From Acidobacteriota bacterium (GTDB lineage Bacteria > Acidobacteriota > Polarisedimenticolia > J045): a DNA stretch of 9,177 nt. The stretch is taken from positions 1 through 9,177 of the forward strand of contig JAJRXN010000065.1 in the NCBI GenBank assembly GCA_024276295.1, written 5' to 3'. Of the stretch, positions 7,066-9,177 are shown one piece after another. A program made the translations under genes and the position numbers. Each line of letters opens with the position of its first letter. The first letter of the stretch is position 1. A model generated the notes under the pieces. It was given only the letters and a program-made list of their open reading frames with translations, was not told the origin of the DNA and searched no databases.

Positions 7066-7072
7066 GAGGAGG
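7066..7072 (+). promoter_or_regulatory. Ribosome binding site deciding the bcrC start
   Basis: GAGGAGG lies 4 bases before GTG 7077. An in-frame ATG at 7041 has no Shine-Dalgarno sequence and would begin inside or next to the operator and transcription start, so GTG 7077 is preferred. Confidence 0.65.
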
Positions 7073-7076
7073 AGAC

Positions 7077-8243
7077 GTGAGCCGCGCGGAGATCGTCGAC
7101 TGGGCCACCGCGATCTACGAGGACCTGGACTTCCAGGCCGTCCGCCGCTGGCTGGAGGAGCATCCGGGCCGCAGGGCCGCCGGCTATCTGCCGGTGTACG
7201 TGCCGCGGGAGATCATCCACGCCTGCGGGATGCTCCCGGTCGGCATCCACGGCGGCGGCGACCGGCTCGATATCATCCGCGGCGACGCCTTCTACCAGTC
7301 GTACATCTGCCACCTGCCGCGCTCGGTGATCGAACTCGGCCAGACCGGGCGGCTGGACATGCTCTCGGCGGCGCTGTTCCCGTCGACCTGCGACGTGATC
7401 CGCAACCTGTCCGGGATGTGGAAGCTGCTGTACCCGGACCAGTACGTGCGCTACATCGACGTGCCGCAGGTCGGCACTCCCGAACTCGGCGCGAAGTTCT
7501 GGCGCGAGGAACTCGAACACCTCGCCGGGGACCTCGGCCGTGTCTCGGAGCGGCCACCGTCGGAAGACGACCTGCGCGCGTCGATCGCGGTCTACAACCG
7601 TGCGAGGCGACTGGTCCGCGCGCTCTACGAGGCGCGCTCGCGGGCGCCGTGGGACGTTCCGACCGAGGAGCTGTACCTGCTGATGCGGGCCGGCGAGGTC
7701 GTTCCGGTCGAACAGTTCATCGAGCGGATGGAGGCCTACCTCGCGGCGATCGAACGGGAACCGGGCCGGCGGCGCGACAACAGCCGCGTCGTGATCGTCG
7801 GGGCGTTCTGCGAGCAGCCGCCGCTGGGCCTGATCAAGACGATCGAACGCGCCGGCTGCTACATCGTCGACGACGACTTCCTGCTCGGCAACCGCTTCCT
7901 CGCCGGCGACGTCCCCGAGCTGGGGGACCCGCTCACGGCGCTGGCCGATTCGTTCGTCCGGGGCGCGATGCGCTCGTCGGTGCTCTACGAACCCGATCCG
8001 GCGGGCAAGCGCCGCCTGATGAAGGAGCGGGTCGAGGCGGCGCGGGCCGACGGGATCATCTTCGCCGCGGCGAGCTTCTGCGATCCGGCGCTGCTCGACC
8101 GGCCGATGCTGCGCCGCGGAGCGGAGGAGGCCGGGATTCCCTGCATCGCGTTCAAGTACGCCGAGAACAGCGGCCAGTTCCAGCAGTTCCGCGAGCAGGC
8201 GGGGACGTTCTCCGATGCGATCAAGCTCTGGGGAGGTGAGTGA
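7077..8243 (+). CDS. bcrC: Benzoyl-CoA reductase, class I, subunit C
   Basis: This 388-residue subunit has the length of BcrC/BadD/BzdN (about 380-390) and belongs to the 2-hydroxyacyl-CoA dehydratase (HgdB/FldB) superfamily. With BcrB it forms the iron-sulfur module that binds benzoyl-CoA and reduces it to cyclohexa-1,5-diene-1-carbonyl-CoA. BcrA and BcrD supply ATP-driven electrons. Visible landmarks are Cys50 (IIHACGMLPVGIHGGG), Cys78 (YICHLPRS), Cys105 (PSTCDVIRN), Cys245 (GAFCEQPP) and Cys335 (SFCDPALLDRP), with a C-terminal ENSGQFQQFREQ segment. Cys50, Cys78 and Cys335 are the likeliest [4Fe-4S] ligands by family analogy. The start is GTG. The stop TGA shares a base with the bcrB ATG, matching the bcrC-bcrB order of Thauera. 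The preference for benzoyl-CoA over 3-hydroxy- or 3-methylbenzoyl-CoA cannot be read by eye. Confidence 0.88.
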   Translation: MSRAEIVDWATAIYEDLDFQAVRRWLEEHPGRRAAGYLPVYVPREIIHACGMLPVGIHGGGDRLDIIRGDAFYQSYICHLPRSVIELGQTGRLDMLSAALFPSTCDVIRNLSGMWKLLYPDQYVRYIDVPQVGTPELGAKFWREELEHLAGDLGRVSERPPSEDDLRASIAVYNRARRLVRALYEARSRAPWDVPTEELYLLMRAGEVVPVEQFIERMEAYLAAIEREPGRRRDNSRVVIVGAFCEQPPLGLIKTIERAGCYIVDDDFLLGNRFLAGDVPELGDPLTALADSFVRGAMRSSVLYEPDPAGKRRLMKERVEAARADGIIFAAASFCDPALLDRPMLRRGAEEAGIPCIAFKYAENSGQFQQFREQAGTFSDAIKLWGGE

Positions 8244-9177
8244 TGGGCCAGCGCACCGAGGCGACGCGCGGCGAGGCGGGCAAGGACCGCTCGATGCTGC
8301 TGCAGAAGAACATGATCGCCGAGCACTACCGGCGGCTCGAGCAGGCGCCGGAGACCGGCGAGCCGGTGGTCTACACGTTCGTGCCGGGCAACCTGACCGA
8401 GCTGGTGCGTTCGTTCGGGGCGCTGCCGGTCCTGCCCGAGATCAACGCGCTGCAGTCCGGCATGCGCCGGCGCAGCGGCGACTACATCGCGGCCGCCGAG
8501 CGGGCGGGGCATTCCGAGGACGTCTGCACGTACGTCAAGTGCGACATCGGCATGATCAAGTCGGGAAACATCGGCCCCACCGGGACGCGGCTCCCGAAGC
8601 CCGACCTGCTGCTGCTGTCGTACACCGGCTGCTACACGTTCATGAAGTGGTTCGAGCTGCTGCGCGAGGAGTACGACTGCCCGACGGTGTTCTTCCACGT
8701 CCCGTACCAGGGTGACGGGACGATCGAGCCGGCCCACCGCGAGTACATGGTCCGCCAGCTGCGCGAAGAGGTGATTCCGGCGCTGGAGCAGGCCACCGGA
8801 CGCAAGTACGACGAGGAGCGGCTGCGCGAGTACCTCGCGCTGAGCGCGCAGGCCGAGGAGGACCTCGTCGCGGTGCTGCAGTCGGCACGGCATCGGCCGA
8901 GTCCGATCGACGCCTACTTCGGCGCCGTGTACTACGTCGGGCCGATCTTCAGCGCGTTCCGCGGGACCCCCGAGGGGGTCGAGTACTACCGCGAGCTGCG
9001 GCGCGAGGTCGAAGAGCGCCTGGCTGCCGGACTCGGGCCGGTCACGCCCCAGGGGCCGATGCGGGAGGAAAAGTACCGGCTGGTCGTCGAGGGCCCGCCC
9101 AACTGGACCCACTTCCGCGAGTTCTGGCAGATGTTCGCCGACGAGGGCGCGGTCGTCGTGGCGTCGACCTACACCAA
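8243..9177 (+). CDS. bcrB: Benzoyl-CoA reductase, class I, subunit B (3' end outside the window)
   Basis: The frame is open from ATG 8243 to the window edge, giving 311 residues of an expected 430-450 (BcrB/BadE/BzdO). It is the partner of BcrC in the substrate-binding iron-sulfur module and is likewise related to 2-hydroxyacyl-CoA dehydratases. Landmarks are VYTFVPGNLTELVRSFGALP at about 42-61, the cysteine pair at 95 and 100 (DVCTYVKCDIG), SGNIGPTG at 107-114, and Cys130 in YTGCYTFMKWFELL. The later PNWTHFREFWQMF segment begins the second Rossmann-like domain. A strong GGAGG at 8232-8236 lies 6 bases before ATG, and the TGATG overlap with bcrC suggests translational coupling and equal subunit production. 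The rest of bcrB, and presumably bcrA and bcrD, lie downstream. Confidence 0.88.
   Translation, partial: MGQRTEATRGEAGKDRSMLLQKNMIAEHYRRLEQAPETGEPVVYTFVPGNLTELVRSFGALPVLPEINALQSGMRRRSGDYIAAAERAGHSEDVCTYVKCDIGMIKSGNIGPTGTRLPKPDLLLLSYTGCYTFMKWFELLREEYDCPTVFFHVPYQGDGTIEPAHREYMVRQLREEVIPALEQATGRKYDEERLREYLALSAQAEEDLVAVLQSARHRPSPIDAYFGAVYYVGPIFSAFRGTPEGVEYYRELRREVEERLAAGLGPVTPQGPMREEKYRLVVEGPPNWTHFREFWQMFADEGAVVVASTYT

Noticed and set aside
6995..8239. Frame overlapping bcrC in another register (414 codons)
   Set aside because: It starts inside the promoter, has no ribosome binding site and has an Arg-rich, motif-free product. The bcrC frame is clearly the real one.
1..9177. tRNA, rRNA, CRISPR arrays, insertion sequences or attachment sites
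   Set aside because: The window is almost completely filled by six collinear metabolic genes. The gaps show no cloverleaf-like sequence, regularly spaced repeats, terminal inverted repeats or transposase fragments.

Overview
This window is a slice of an anaerobic aromatic-degradation locus from a very GC-rich bacterium (roughly 70% GC by eye, strong G/C preference in third codon positions). All six genes are on the + strand and none is visibly broken; the last runs off the window. The identifiable steps belong to the central benzoyl-CoA pathway. BcrC and BcrB are subunits of a class I, ATP-dependent benzoyl-CoA reductase. Oah opens the ring of 6-oxocyclohex-1-ene-1-carbonyl-CoA to give 3-hydroxypimeloyl-CoA. 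A 3-hydroxyacyl-CoA dehydrogenase/enoyl-CoA hydratase fusion and a thiolase can then carry out the beta-oxidation steps to glutaryl-CoA and acetyl-CoA. The phylum cannot be read from the sequence. Class I reductases are known mainly from facultative anaerobes such as Thauera, Azoarcus, Magnetospirillum and Rhodopseudomonas, and from a few strict anaerobes such as Ferroglobus.

Layout: a short leader that is less GC-rich than the rest (1-97); the bifunctional dehydrogenase/hydratase (98-2065); the thiolase (2084-3367); oah (3416-4546); a 159-base gap with a perfect 13-bp hairpin (4547-4705); a fused NDP-forming acyl-CoA synthetase (4706-6955); a 121-base regulatory gap with a recognisable promoter and an inverted repeat resembling a TetR-family operator (6956-7076); bcrC (7077-8243); and the 5' 72% or so of bcrB (8243 to the window end). 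bcrC and bcrB overlap by one base, so they are probably translationally coupled. By analogy with Thauera (bcrCBAD), the two ATPase subunits BcrA and BcrD should follow just outside the window. The two missing intermediate enzymes, dienoyl-CoA hydratase (Dch) and 6-hydroxycyclohexenecarbonyl-CoA dehydrogenase (Had), are also expected outside it.

Functional reading: the first three genes form one compact unit (gaps of 18 and 48 bases) for ring opening and the lower pathway. The acyl-CoA synthetase stands alone between two non-coding gaps. The reductase operon has its own promoter. The points most worth following up are the palindrome at the bcr promoter, the presence of an NDP-forming rather than AMP-forming acyl-CoA synthetase inside a benzoyl-CoA cluster, and the dehydrogenase-first fusion with a divergent dehydrogenase active-site context. 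I found no wholly new system here. The pathway is known, and the novelty lies in its arrangement and regulation.
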